A stretch of DNA of 64,000 bases from Candidatus Melainabacteria bacterium (GTDB lineage: Bacteria; Cyanobacteriota; Vampirovibrionia; Vampirovibrionales; Vampirovibrionaceae): NCBI GenBank assembly GCA_902168245.1, contig CABHPA010000096.1:20227-84226 (forward strand), in the 5' to 3' direction. This document shows positions 1 through 7,954 of this stretch, piece after piece. Below the pieces are notes generated by a model, which was not told the origin of the DNA, searched no databases, and saw nothing but the letters and a program-made list of their open reading frames with translations. The stretch's first letter is position 1; each line of letters starts with the position of its first letter. Both the position numbers and the translations under genes were made by a program.

Positions 1-33
1 GTACCCGCTGCCTGTAAACGGTAGACCGCCCGC

Positions 34-61
34 AAAAAGGCCCGGTGGTTTTCACCGGGCC
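34..61 (-). terminator. Rho-independent terminator
   Basis: A perfect 9-bp stem (39-47 with 53-61, GGCCCGGTG/CACCGGGCC) with a 5-nt loop is followed on the minus strand by five T residues (positions 38-34). It lies about 40 bp past the stop of the minus-strand gene at 98-496 and is in the right orientation to end its transcript. Confidence 0.85.
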
Positions 62-97
62 TTGTGAGCTTCTTGATGATGATCGGAGTCTTTGGGG

Positions 98-496
98 TTA
101 ACTGTTTTGGAGGGCCACATGCCCAATCAGGTAATCGTCCACCAGGCTTTGCAGGGTTTCCGGATTGGGCGGGAAGCCAAATTCAGTGGTGTACGCTTGG
201 TTCATCAGGTTGGTCACCAGGGAATGCCGTTCCGGAGGAACCTGTTGGGTAAACGCTTCGATGGAGCGTTCAATGCCGGGGTTTTCCAACTGGTTGGGAA
301 TATTGAACTTGGCCTGGGCGGCCAGCAGATCCATCATCCGGTTGGGGTCAAGCTTCTGGCTGGCGTACGGGTCGCCTGCTGGCAGCGTGTTATCCTGGGG
401 TGAATTGGCGTTGGGCCTGGTTCCCTTGTTTTGCCGGTTCGCGTTAAAACTGGCCCCCAGGTTCTTGTCCGGATTGAAACCCTTGAAGTCTGTCAT
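98..496 (-). CDS. Hypothetical protein, 132 aa
   Basis: I do not recognise the family. The protein is soluble and polar, with an Asn/Gln/Lys-rich, probably disordered first 45 residues and a more ordered C-terminal half rich in Asn, Gln and Pro. No signal peptide or membrane segment is visible. The start is supported by a strong Shine-Dalgarno GGGAGAGG a few bases upstream of the ATG, and a clear terminator follows the stop, so this is probably a monocistronic gene. The opposite-strand reading frames in the same stretch have no comparable start signal. Function is unknown. Confidence 0.7.
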   Translation of the reverse strand: MTDFKGFNPDKNLGASFNANRQNKGTRPNANSPQDNTLPAGDPYASQKLDPNRMMDLLAAQAKFNIPNQLENPGIERSIEAFTQQVPPERHSLVTNLMNQAYTTEFGFPPNPETLQSLVDDYLIGHVALQNS

Positions 497-962
497 TGAT
501 GACCTCTCCCTCGTGGTTTGTAGCTCACTGTGAGATGTTCGTCAATTTCATGCAAAGCTTTAACGAAGTCCCATCAAAATTTACATTTGCGTAACACTGG
601 TTTGGCCACTATGCCTGGGGCAAAGCAGCAACCTTTAATGCTTGTATTTATATTGTACTCAATTATATACAATTGACCGCAAACTGTTTGTGTTTAATTT
701 TTTCCCACTGACTGTCGTCGCGTTTGCGGCTCACTTCACTTTCCCATCCGGCAGTGTTGAACATGCCGGTGTCTCAGAATTATACCGATTCCCGGCTTGG
801 AACTCAATGAATCCCCGGCCAAAGCGCATAAAATTCCATTGCATGGTGTAGTTTTACGGCCCATGCGCTTCCATTGCGCCTTATTTCTAAAGTAAAGGCA
901 ATTTGCATATAAAATTTGTTTTTATTTTATATAAGAGCGCGTAGTATTCGGGGTATTTAGTG
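497..962. other. 466-bp AT-rich divergent intergenic region
   Basis: No credible gene is seen here. The stretch separates two divergent genes and is clearly more AT-rich than its neighbours, especially 590-700 and 890-940. A possible plus-strand promoter is TTGCAT (903-908) with TATATA (928-933), 19 bp apart, about 30 bp before the gene starting at 963. This is only a visual match. A 69-codon open frame at 642-851 lacks a ribosome site and protein-like composition. Confidence 0.4.
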
Positions 963-1289
963 ATGAACAAAAAGAATAAACCAGCCAAAACCAAGCCTTC
1001 AAAACCAGCCCAGTCCTCCCAGCAGAACCTGAAAAAGAGAATGCAGTTGCTGGGTTTCGTGCGCGGGCAGGATCAATTCCTGGCCCTGATGAGCGACATG
1101 CAGCAGATTGATCAGGAACTGGCGCAATCCCGTCAGAATGTTCAGCAATGCGAAACCGGCTCCCGGCAAGAGGATGAGTGCCTGGCCCGTATCCGCGAGC
1201 TGGAAGACCAGCGCTTTTTGCTGCTGGGCCAACTGCACGGCAACCGGGTGAACGATTACCATCTGCTCATTTCCCAGCCGGAAGCCTGA
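963..1289 (+). CDS. Small Gln-rich coiled-coil protein, 108 aa
   Basis: Unrecognised small protein. Residues 1-25 are Lys/Pro/Ser-rich and basic; the rest is Gln/Glu/Leu/Arg-rich with heptad-like spacing of Leu/Met (about residues 30-95), which suggests a helical or coiled-coil protein. No signal peptide or membrane segment. GTG at 960 is directly followed by ATG at 963; the ATG is preferred because GGGG at 950-953 is then 9 bases upstream. It stands alone between a long intergenic region and the cysteine-cluster gene. A DNA- or RNA-associated structural role is conceivable from the basic tail but is a guess. Confidence 0.65.
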   Translation: MNKKNKPAKTKPSKPAQSSQQNLKKRMQLLGFVRGQDQFLALMSDMQQIDQELAQSRQNVQQCETGSRQEDECLARIRELEDQRFLLLGQLHGNRVNDYHLLISQPEA

Positions 1290-1414
1290 GGCATTTTAAA
1301 TATTCATTTGGGCGCTGCCGCTCAAATTCGCTTGTCCGCAGGATGGCGCTTTACGGATTTACGCCCACAATAATGCATGTGGGATAGTTTTTAAGACCGG
1401 AAAGCGCCTGTTGC

Positions 1415-2191
1415 ATGCCCAACCTGTTTGAAAAAGAACTCGGCATTCCCCTGCCCAAGTGCTGTAATACCGGGGCATGCTGCAAGGGAGCTTCTCCCAG
1501 TACGCCATACCACAAGCTGATGGCGCGGGCTGCCGAAGGGGATGAATTTGCCCAAGGGTTTTTCTCCATTATGGTGCCGTATTTAAAGCGGGAAGAAGCG
1601 GAAAAAATAGTGCCGGGCGTGGTGGAACGAACCCTGCTGGCCGCCAAAAAACAGCCGGAGGAATTCCAGACCGAGGAAGATGTGGTGTTCTACCACTGCC
1701 GCTATCAAACCCCTGATAACAAGTGCGGCGTGTGGGAGGATCGTCCCCAGTTCTGCCGGGATTACCCGGACACCCCCTTTGTGGTGATGGCCCCCGGCTG
1801 CGCCTTTGAACCATGGGCCGCAGCCTGCAAGGAAAAATACAGCGCCATGAAAGCCGAAGTGGAGCAGCTCAAGGCGCTGAAAGAAGAACTGGCCGCCTTG
1901 AAAAATTTTCAGGAAAATGGCGCACCGCTGCCGGATTTATCGCAACTGGCCTTGTCCGGCGATGCCGGGCTGCCCAAGGACGGCTTTGGGGTGGAGAATC
2001 TGCTGGAAAATTCCGGCGGATCAACTTTGGAAAGAATCTTTTGTGAAAATTCCCCTTACGGTGATGAGGACACGAAGATTGACGCGGGATATGGGGTTCC
2101 AGATAATACTACCGTTAATCTGAGTCTGGTTCTTTCGCTGACCGGACTGTACGTATCGACGCCCCTGGGGGCGATGTATTTTTTGCGTTAA
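1415..2191 (+). CDS. YkgJ-family cysteine cluster protein
   Basis: The protein carries the cysteine pattern of the YkgJ/CxxCxxCC family (putative zinc or iron-sulfur binding): CCNTGACC at residues 16-23, then C95, C104 and C114 (CGVWEDRPQFC), with further C129 and C138. The family's biochemical role is not established. Residues 140-165 form a Lys/Glu/Leu helix. The C-terminal 70 residues are unlike the family and hydrophobic near the end. The last codons overlap a small GC hairpin (about 2160-2173) followed by a T-run (2179-2184), so the final part of the frame may double as a terminator. The start has GGAAAG about 10 bases upstream. It is followed by the amino acid dehydrogenase on the same strand after 35 bp, but no shared role is evident. 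Confidence 0.75.
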   Translation: MPNLFEKELGIPLPKCCNTGACCKGASPSTPYHKLMARAAEGDEFAQGFFSIMVPYLKREEAEKIVPGVVERTLLAAKKQPEEFQTEEDVVFYHCRYQTPDNKCGVWEDRPQFCRDYPDTPFVVMAPGCAFEPWAAACKEKYSAMKAEVEQLKALKEELAALKNFQENGAPLPDLSQLALSGDAGLPKDGFGVENLLENSGGSTLERIFCENSPYGDEDTKIDAGYGVPDNTTVNLSLVLSLTGLYVSTPLGAMYFLR

Positions 2192-2226
2192 CTCAGTGGG
2201 TTAATTCCAAGAGGGGTAATAGAACC

Positions 2227-3333
2227 ATGTCATATTTCGACCTGATCCATTCGCGTGGACATGAGGGGGTTTTCTTCTGCGCCGATCCGGCTGCCGGGCT
2301 GCGGGGCATTATCGCCATTCACGACACCACGCTGGGGCCAGCGTTGGGCGGTTGCCGCATGAAGCCTTACGTCAGCGAGGCCAACGCGCTGACCGACGCC
2401 CTGCGCCTGTCTCGCGCCATGACTTATAAATCCGCCATGGCCGGGCTGAACCTGGGCGGCGGCAAATCGGTGATTATGCTGGACAGCCCGGCCCAAAAAA
2501 CGCCGGAGCTGCTGAAAGCTTTTGCCGAGCGAATTTGCCTGCTGAAGGGCAATTACATCGGCGCGGGCGATGTGGGTTCCGATACCAACGACCTGCGCGT
2601 TCTGCATCAGCATTGCCCGTATATTACCGGATTAGCAGAAGAGGACGGCGGCCTGGGGGATTCCTCCATCCTCACCGCGCTGGGCGTGTTCAAGGGCATT
2701 CAGGCGGCGGTGAAAGAGAAACTGGATCGCGATGATCTGGACGGTTTGAAAGTGGCTATACAGGGTGCGGGAAAAGTGGGTTTTCATCTGGTGGCGCATT
2801 TGCTGGAAGCCGGGTGCGAAGTGGCCATGTCCGACATCAACCCGGCGGCGCTGGCCCAAGTGAAAGACGCATACCCCTCCGTTAAAATCTGCCAGCCGGA
2901 TGAGTTGCTGGCGCTGGACGTGGATATTTTCTCGCCCAACGCCATTGGCGGCACCATTACGGAGGAAGTCGCCAAAACGCTCAAGGCGGATATTGTGGCC
3001 GGAGGGGCCAACAACCCGCTGGCCAGCGAGGGGGTGGCGGCCATGCTGCACCAGCGGAAAATCCTGTACACGCCGGATTTTATTATTAACGCCGGTGGGG
3101 TGATTATGGTGGCCTGCGAGCTGGAGAAAAAGAGTATGGCGGAGGCGACCCGCAAAACGCTGGATATTTACGACACCGCGTTGCAAGTGTTCGATTACGC
3201 CAAGCGCCGCGATCTGTTCCCGTGGGACGCCGCGCAGCACCTGGCCATGATTCGCATTCAGGAAACCCGCGCTACCGGCTACCACTATGGGCGGGGCAGT
3301 TCGGCCAGCCGACCGCTGGTGGGCGCTCGCTAA
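2227..3333 (+). CDS. Leucine/valine/phenylalanine-type amino acid dehydrogenase
   Basis: NAD-dependent oxidative deamination of a hydrophobic amino acid (Glu/Leu/Phe/Val dehydrogenase family), reversible, cytoplasmic. Visible family marks are the glycine-rich catalytic segment GLNLGGGKSVI (residues 73-83, catalytic Lys80, second Lys68), the GAGDVGSDTND segment with Asp115, and a Rossmann dinucleotide site GAGKVG (180-185). The 368-residue length fits leucine dehydrogenase rather than the longer glutamate dehydrogenase. Start chosen from the strong GAGGGG ribosome site before ATG 2227. Substrate choice (leucine, valine or phenylalanine) cannot be decided from the sequence by eye. A structured GC-rich hairpin follows the gene. 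Confidence 0.92.
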   Translation: MSYFDLIHSRGHEGVFFCADPAAGLRGIIAIHDTTLGPALGGCRMKPYVSEANALTDALRLSRAMTYKSAMAGLNLGGGKSVIMLDSPAQKTPELLKAFAERICLLKGNYIGAGDVGSDTNDLRVLHQHCPYITGLAEEDGGLGDSSILTALGVFKGIQAAVKEKLDRDDLDGLKVAIQGAGKVGFHLVAHLLEAGCEVAMSDINPAALAQVKDAYPSVKICQPDELLALDVDIFSPNAIGGTITEEVAKTLKADIVAGGANNPLASEGVAAMLHQRKILYTPDFIINAGGVIMVACELEKKSMAEATRKTLDIYDTALQVFDYAKRRDLFPWDAAQHLAMIRIQETRATGYHYGRGSSASRPLVGAR

Positions 3334-3375
3334 ACACCGATTGACGGAGGGGGAAATAGCAGAGGGGGAGATGAT

Positions 3376-3445
3376 GGGATCGACCCGCTGCCTGGTTTTA
3401 AGCCGCGCTATCTGGCGGGCCGGGCGGGTTGATCCCTGACTTTTT
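3376..3445 (+). terminator. Long-stem hairpin with T-run, probable terminator
   Basis: GGGATCGACCCGC (3376-3388) pairs with GCGGGTTGATCCC (3424-3436), 12 of 13 positions complementary, enclosing about 35 nt that can form a second small hairpin. TTTTT follows at 3441-3445. It lies 43 bp after the dehydrogenase stop. The enclosed inner domain is larger than in a typical terminator, so another structured RNA cannot be excluded. Confidence 0.5.
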
Positions 3446-3480
3446 GTGAATTTGGCTGAGTCCTGAGCGGCGATCGATGT

Positions 3481-4092
3481 TCAGGGCGTTGGCCCCATCG
3501 ATGAAAAGCTGGCCTGCAACTCGCGGGACAAATCGGCCAGGGATACCACGGTCAGGCTCACTTGTTTCAGTTGGCCGCCCCGCAGTACGCTCAGGCGAAC
3601 CATATCGCCCGGCACGTCCGAGATCATGGCATCCAGCGTGGTTAAATCCTTGTGCAGGGTTTTTTCCCCGTTCACGGCCACCAGAATGTCGCCGGGACGA
3701 ATGCCCTGTTTGTGCGCGGGCGTCCCCGGAAACACCCCCTGCACCGTGGGGTAGGCGTCTGTCCGCACCAGCAGATCCAGCCCTACCACGCCCGGCATGG
3801 TCGGATCGGCAGGCTGGGGAGTGGCGTGCTGGCGGTAGGTTTCCAGAACGGTAAAGGAGCGGGGCGCGTTGGAACCCGATGGCCCTGCGTTGCCGGTTTT
3901 TGCGTGAGAAGCGATATTTTCAGCGGTTTGAAAAATACCCGCCCCCCCAACGGCATGTGAAATAGAGGGCTTCTGGGCGGTGGCCTCCATCGCGCAGAGG
4001 GTCAGTGCGGCCAGCGACAGCGCGGCTCCCAGGGCGATCAGTTTTTCAGGCTTTGGCCGCCGGGGCGGGATGTGCCGGGGTGTCTGCAACAT
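3481..4092 (-). CDS. Membrane-anchored PDZ-domain protein
   Basis: Residues 1-17 are basic and proline-rich, residues 18-34 form one hydrophobic segment (signal anchor or signal peptide), residues 35-95 are a low-complexity linker, and residues 100-190 form a PDZ domain with the typical GVVGLDLLV carboxylate loop and the PGTPAHKQGIRPGDILVAVNG core. PDZ domains of this kind bind C-terminal peptides and occur in HtrA or S41 proteases, but no protease domain is present, so it is probably an adaptor facing the periplasm. The open frame continues upstream to 4218, but ATG 4092 is preferred because AAGGAAAG lies just before it and the extra N-terminus looks non-coding. Confidence 0.8.
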   Translation of the reverse strand: MLQTPRHIPPRRPKPEKLIALGAALSLAALTLCAMEATAQKPSISHAVGGAGIFQTAENIASHAKTGNAGPSGSNAPRSFTVLETYRQHATPQPADPTMPGVVGLDLLVRTDAYPTVQGVFPGTPAHKQGIRPGDILVAVNGEKTLHKDLTTLDAMISDVPGDMVRLSVLRGGQLKQVSLTVVSLADLSRELQASFSSMGPTP

Positions 4093-4380
4093 AGGGCCGC
4101 TTTCCTTCGATTGGTAGGGTGCAACGGGGCTGGCTTGCGATTTGCCCGAACTATATTTAAAGTATGGGCGGAACCCGCTTTTTCGCAAGGTGGGGCCGCA
4201 ACCGGGCAATGCTTGCACACGGGATGCTTTACAATTTCAAATCACCCTTCTTACAATGAAGCATGGCACGGAACCCGATCGGCCCGCATCCTACCCCGGA
4301 AGGAGATGATGCTGCCCCGGCACGGTTCCCGGCCCGGTTTTACCCCAGTGTCCCGTTGATATGGTGGGAAGAGAGAGAGC

Positions 4381-4695
4381 ATGCCTTCATCCAAAGCTTC
4401 TGTTGAAACGATTGCGCGGCGCATCCTGGTTTCCGGCAAGGTGCAAGGGGTGGGCTACCGCTTCGCCCTGGCGGAACAGGCCCGCAACCTGAATATTATG
4501 GGTTGGTGCCGCAACCTGCCCGAAGGCCAGGTGGAAGCCTGGGTACAAGGCGGTAAGGAAGCCGTCGACAACCTGCTGGACTGGATGCAACAAGGGCCGC
4601 CGCAAGCCGTGGTGGAGCATTTGGCCGTGGAAAACCAGGCCGTGCTGGAACCCCTGTTGGGCGAAACCATTCAGGCATTTGAGATTCGCAAGTGA
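4381..4695 (+). CDS. acyP: Acylphosphatase
   Basis: Small cytoplasmic enzyme hydrolysing the carboxyl-phosphate bond of acylphosphates. The signature VSGKVQGVGYRF (residues 17-28) with catalytic Arg27 and the second motif GWCRNLPEGQVEAWVQG (41-57) with catalytic Asn45 are both intact; 104 residues is the usual length with a short N-terminal extension. GGGAAGAGAGAG before the ATG serves as ribosome site. The stop overlaps the GTG start of the next gene by 4 bases (GTGA), so the two are translationally coupled. Confidence 0.93.
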   Translation: MPSSKASVETIARRILVSGKVQGVGYRFALAEQARNLNIMGWCRNLPEGQVEAWVQGGKEAVDNLLDWMQQGPPQAVVEHLAVENQAVLEPLLGETIQAFEIRK

Positions 4696-5405
4696 ACGCC
4701 CCGACAGCCACCCGATTCGGACGACTGGCGTTATCAGTCGCCTGTGGATTGCTGGGTGGGCTGATCTGCCTAGGAGCCTTGCCAAGCTCGGCGCAGGAGC
4801 TGGATACGGACTACCTGCCCAAAAGCCTGACCAGCGGCAAGGCGAAAGCCACGGTGCGCTTGCCCCAGAGTTCGCAAATCGATCCCCAAACCCAAACTGC
4901 CCCCAATATTCAGTCCGGCCCCGCCATGCGGGCGCCCTTAACCGCCACGGTCTCCAAAACCCTGTACCTGCCCCCGGCCATGTACGGCCAATGGAGCGTG
5001 ACCGGCACCCTGATTGAAACCAACGTGCCGGATACCTACCCGGTGTCCAATAACATCTGGATTCTGGAGCGACAGGGGGAGCGGGTCTACGTCAGCAACC
5101 CGGAAAACGGGGCCACCGCCTCCATAGACGTCAAGGCCGCCCAGGGCAATACGGCCACCTTTTTAAAACGGGATCAACTGGGCCGCATGACGTTGTCGGA
5201 AACCGTGACCATTACCCTCGACGGCGACAGCTTCAGCGGGCAGAACATGAAAAAACTGGAATATTTTCGGGACGGCAAGCTGGTGAAAACCCAGTACGCC
5301 TTGTTCCACCTGAACGGGACGCGAATCAGCGGCGCGCGCAGCCGTTTCAAGCCGGAAACGGGAGATAGCGGGCCGGACATCCAGATTGAGGAAGTGAAGC
5401 GTTAG
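4692..5405 (+). CDS. Exported protein of unknown function, 237 aa
   Basis: A Sec-type signal peptide is evident: basic start, hydrophobic stretch LALSVACGLLGGLICLGALP, and a likely cleavage after SSA-Q near residue 34. The mature part has no cysteine-rich or enzymatic motif that I recognise; it contains a probable beta-rich domain from about residue 90 to 215 (alternating hydrophobic and polar residues, several Tyr/Trp). It begins with GTG overlapping the acylphosphatase stop, and precedes the pilus-gene group, so an envelope or pilus-associated role is possible but not shown. Confidence 0.75.
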   Translation: MNAPTATRFGRLALSVACGLLGGLICLGALPSSAQELDTDYLPKSLTSGKAKATVRLPQSSQIDPQTQTAPNIQSGPAMRAPLTATVSKTLYLPPAMYGQWSVTGTLIETNVPDTYPVSNNIWILERQGERVYVSNPENGATASIDVKAAQGNTATFLKRDQLGRMTLSETVTITLDGDSFSGQNMKKLEYFRDGKLVKTQYALFHLNGTRISGARSRFKPETGDSGPDIQIEEVKR

Positions 5406-5624
5406 CATTTAAACGCGAATTGAATACGCGTTGGGGAAGGCTCGTTTTTGCGTGGATTGCACGGGGATGGATGTGCCTGTTTTGGGGTTTTCAATCGGAT
5501 TATGAACTTTTTTTAAAATTCAGGCGCCGGATGGTTCAGGTTTTCCGCATGGCGGCCGATAAAGCGAATGTAAGCGATAACGCGTTTTTATCGAATCATC
5601 GTTCGGAGACGAAGAAGGCATACG

Positions 5625-6014
5625 ATGCAGCAGTTGAGACAGTTCGATCCAAGACGCCCTGCACGGGGCAATGCCCTGATGGAATACGCCGTGCCAGCTT
5701 GTCTTATCCTGTTTTCGGCGGGCGTAATGCTGACCGTGACCGACGCCACCGGCATTATGGGCGAATATTTCATGTCCGCCAGCGGCCACACCAAGTCCGA
5801 TCTCAGCGGCACCACCTTTAAAACCAACGGCCTGGCCGCAACCGCCTATGGCGACACCGGCAACGGGCTGGAAGGCTTCACCAGTTTCGCCTCCGTGACG
5901 GATGGCGGTGGGGCGGCCACCGGCGAAAGCGCGGGTGGTCTATTCTATTCCGGCAACGTGACCCGTACGGGCGGGCGGCAAAGCGCTTCCACCACGGAAG
6001 CCCTGTTTCCCTGA
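5625..6014 (+). CDS. Flp-type (class IVb) prepilin-like protein
   Basis: The N-terminus carries the Flp prepilin processing motif G-xxxx-EY: G15-NALM-E20-Y21, followed by a hydrophobic helix (about residues 22-42). Cleavage would occur after G15 by a TadV-type prepilin peptidase, which is not in this window. At 129 residues it is about twice the length of classical Flp pilins; the extension is Gly/Thr/Ser-rich with no charge clusters, consistent with an exposed fibre or minor subunit. AGAAGG lies at a good distance before ATG 5625. It is followed closely by TadE-like and TadG-like genes on the same strand, so they probably form one pilus operon. Confidence 0.75.
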   Translation: MQQLRQFDPRRPARGNALMEYAVPACLILFSAGVMLTVTDATGIMGEYFMSASGHTKSDLSGTTFKTNGLAATAYGDTGNGLEGFTSFASVTDGGGAATGESAGGLFYSGNVTRTGGRQSASTTEALFP

Positions 6015-6027
6015 TCTGACACGCACC

Positions 6028-6552
6028 ATGAAACCCAAGGAGCCAATGAAGCATTTGAACGGTCAACCGATGAACGTAACGCCAGCCAATCATCCGCCCC
6101 AGGGGCAATCCCTGGTGGAATTTGTGCTGGTGATGCCCATTCTGGTGCTGTTGCTGGTAGGCGGTTTCAGCATGGGGCTGGGGGCTTACCAGGCGCATCT
6201 GGCTTCCGATGCGGTGCAGATGCCCGCCATGCAGAAACTGGCCTTGAGTAACATCACCGGGGCGGTGGATGGCGGCGCGCTGGCGGGCTACATGAACAGC
6301 GGGGGAATCCAGGCCAATTTAAGCACCGGCGCCATGATTGACAGCGCCAGCGTGGTGAACAGCGACACCTACACCAGCGTGGTGGTGGGTTCCAAAACGT
6401 ATCAGTCTGTGGCGAGTTTTATCCCCGGCTTTACCATTACGGTGGGCGAGGCCATGAACCGCAACCTGCTGGAGGCTGCCAACGCCGGGGCACAGGTGCG
6501 TCCGGCTACCACGCCCTGGGTGCCGGGCGGTACCCCAAACCCGCCGCCATAA
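6028..6552 (+). CDS. TadE-like pseudopilin
   Basis: The segment QGQSLVEFVLVMPILVLL (residues 25-42) is typical of TadE-family pseudopilins, with Gly26 and Glu31-Phe32 forming the prepilin-type processing site ahead of a long hydrophobic helix. The remaining 130 residues are a Gly/Ala/Ser/Thr-rich domain that ends in a Pro-rich tail. TadE proteins are minor components of the Flp/Tad pilus. The start is uncertain: ATG 6028 has no clear ribosome site, and ATG 6046 has AAGGAG only three bases upstream. It lies 13 bp after the Flp-like gene. Confidence 0.78.
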   Translation: MKPKEPMKHLNGQPMNVTPANHPPQGQSLVEFVLVMPILVLLLVGGFSMGLGAYQAHLASDAVQMPAMQKLALSNITGAVDGGALAGYMNSGGIQANLSTGAMIDSASVVNSDTYTSVVVGSKTYQSVASFIPGFTITVGEAMNRNLLEAANAGAQVRPATTPWVPGGTPNPPP

Positions 6553-6603
6553 GCGCCTGAATTCTATCCATTAGCCCCTTAACATAGCCAGAAGGAAAGT
6601 CCT

Positions 6604-7566
6604 TTGTCGCACCCCATGCCCAATCCAGCCGAAACCAAAAGGCCAGCAACCGGCCTCAAGCGCCGCCGCAAAAGCATGGGCGCAAACCTGGCCATTCTGT
6701 GCGCCATGGCGGTGATGATCATCGCGTTCATGGGGATTTCCATTTACACCGGCTTGCAGGCGTTTATTGAGGGCGACTTGCAACGCGCCAGCATGAACGC
6801 GGCGATGGCCGGGGCCGCCGCCTATTACGGCAAAACGGACGGCACCGGCAAACCCACCCCCGATTCCGCCGGGGCGCAAACGATAGCCACCAACACGTTT
6901 AACGCCATCGTCAGCAACAGTTCCCTGAACGGTTTTGGCGCGACCGCCACCATCAGCAGCAGCGATAACAACGACAGCATTACCGTCACCGGGAAAGCTT
7001 CCATTCCCACTGCGTTTCTGGCCCCCATCGGCATTAACCAGATTGAGACCAACGCCAAGTCCACCGCCCGCGCCTTGCGCTACGAACCCACCCAGTTTAC
7101 CGGCCCCTTGAGAATCCAGCCGGTGGCGGGCAACATCGGTTCTTATTCCAGGATTATCAAGCTGGCCTTCCCGCTAGTGGACGGGCCGGGCAGCGATTTG
7201 TACATTGAGGAGCCGCCGGATTCCCAGCAAGGCTATGTGGTGGAAGCCTGCAACGATACCGAATGCTACAACCTGGTGCCTGGGGCTACTAAGGTGGGTT
7301 CCAGCCAGATTTTGACCGTGAACGGCATGCAGGTGATTTACGGCACGGCCATTATCGATATGGCCAAAGCCGGGGTGCGCAAGGCCAATAGAATTCGTAT
7401 CACCCACTGTAACCAGTTCGATTATTACAACGCGGGCGCGGGGCCAACGCCCACCCCTGCCGGGACGCCCCTGACCATCCAACGCATCATGCTCTTTGGT
7501 TACGCCAGCGCCTGCGTGGACGATAAAACCTGCGCTATCCCTGCCGGGTTTGCCCCAGTGGAATAA
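6604..7566 (+). CDS. TadG-like pilus-associated membrane protein
   Basis: A basic N-terminus (KRRRK) precedes one membrane helix (about residues 27-50) and the TadG-like segment with repeated Ala near LQRASMNAAMAGAAAYYG. The 250-residue remainder is predicted periplasmic and contains six cysteines toward the C-terminus, possibly disulfide bonded. TadG family proteins anchor or support the Tad pilus in the envelope. The TTG start at 6604 is chosen because AAGGAA lies six bases upstream; ATG 6616 would be too far from it. Last gene of the apparent Flp-TadE-TadG group. Confidence 0.72.
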   Translation: MSHPMPNPAETKRPATGLKRRRKSMGANLAILCAMAVMIIAFMGISIYTGLQAFIEGDLQRASMNAAMAGAAAYYGKTDGTGKPTPDSAGAQTIATNTFNAIVSNSSLNGFGATATISSSDNNDSITVTGKASIPTAFLAPIGINQIETNAKSTARALRYEPTQFTGPLRIQPVAGNIGSYSRIIKLAFPLVDGPGSDLYIEEPPDSQQGYVVEACNDTECYNLVPGATKVGSSQILTVNGMQVIYGTAIIDMAKAGVRKANRIRITHCNQFDYYNAGAGPTPTPAGTPLTIQRIMLFGYASACVDDKTCAIPAGFAPVE

Positions 7567-7645
7567 GCCAAGCCTGCACCCCTGCGATTTGACCCGTGCC
7601 CTTAATCAATCCGCCCCTTGCCCGTACCAGTAGCGAAGATGGTGT

Positions 7646-7828
7646 TTAACTGAGCGTGGAATCGACGTAGAAAATTTCCGAGGACAGGATGTAATCTTTA
7701 AAAACCCGCCGGTGCGAAGCCTGCCCGGCCATGAACTTTTTGCCTGCCGCTTGCAGCAGGGCGGCGTTATCCACGCTGGAAAGCTGTTTGCGCTCGTCAA
7801 TCACCACGTTGAGAATCTCAGATGTCAT
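7646..7828 (-). CDS. Small hypothetical protein, 60 aa
   Basis: Unrecognised small soluble protein of mixed helical character ending in a Tyr/Val/Asp-rich tail. Start choice is uncertain: ATG 7828 has AAGGA 10 bases upstream; ATG 7834 and ATG 7876 and a longer frame to 7924 are possible but have poorer or no ribosome sites, although the codons between 7876 and 7828 look coding. It lies upstream (in transcription order downstream) of miaA on the same strand, separated by 127 bp. Confidence 0.5.
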   Translation of the reverse strand: MTSEILNVVIDERKQLSSVDNAALLQAAGKKFMAGQASHRRVFKDYILSSEIFYVDSTLS

Positions 7829-7954
7829 TGGCATCCCATCCTTGCTAATCGGAACCACTTCCATAACGCTTTTCATAGCTAGAGAAACGAAAAACCCCTT
7901 CGAAAATTGCGACGAGTGTCGCATTGCTGTGCGGAAATGTTTACATTTCGCAAC

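Noticed and set aside
2632..3285. 217-codon open frame opposite the amino acid dehydrogenase
   Set aside because: Shadow frame of the real gene with low-information basic composition and no start signal.
5420..5821. 133-codon frame overlapping the Flp-like prepilin
   Set aside because: Overlaps the well-supported prepilin in another frame and lacks a start signal.
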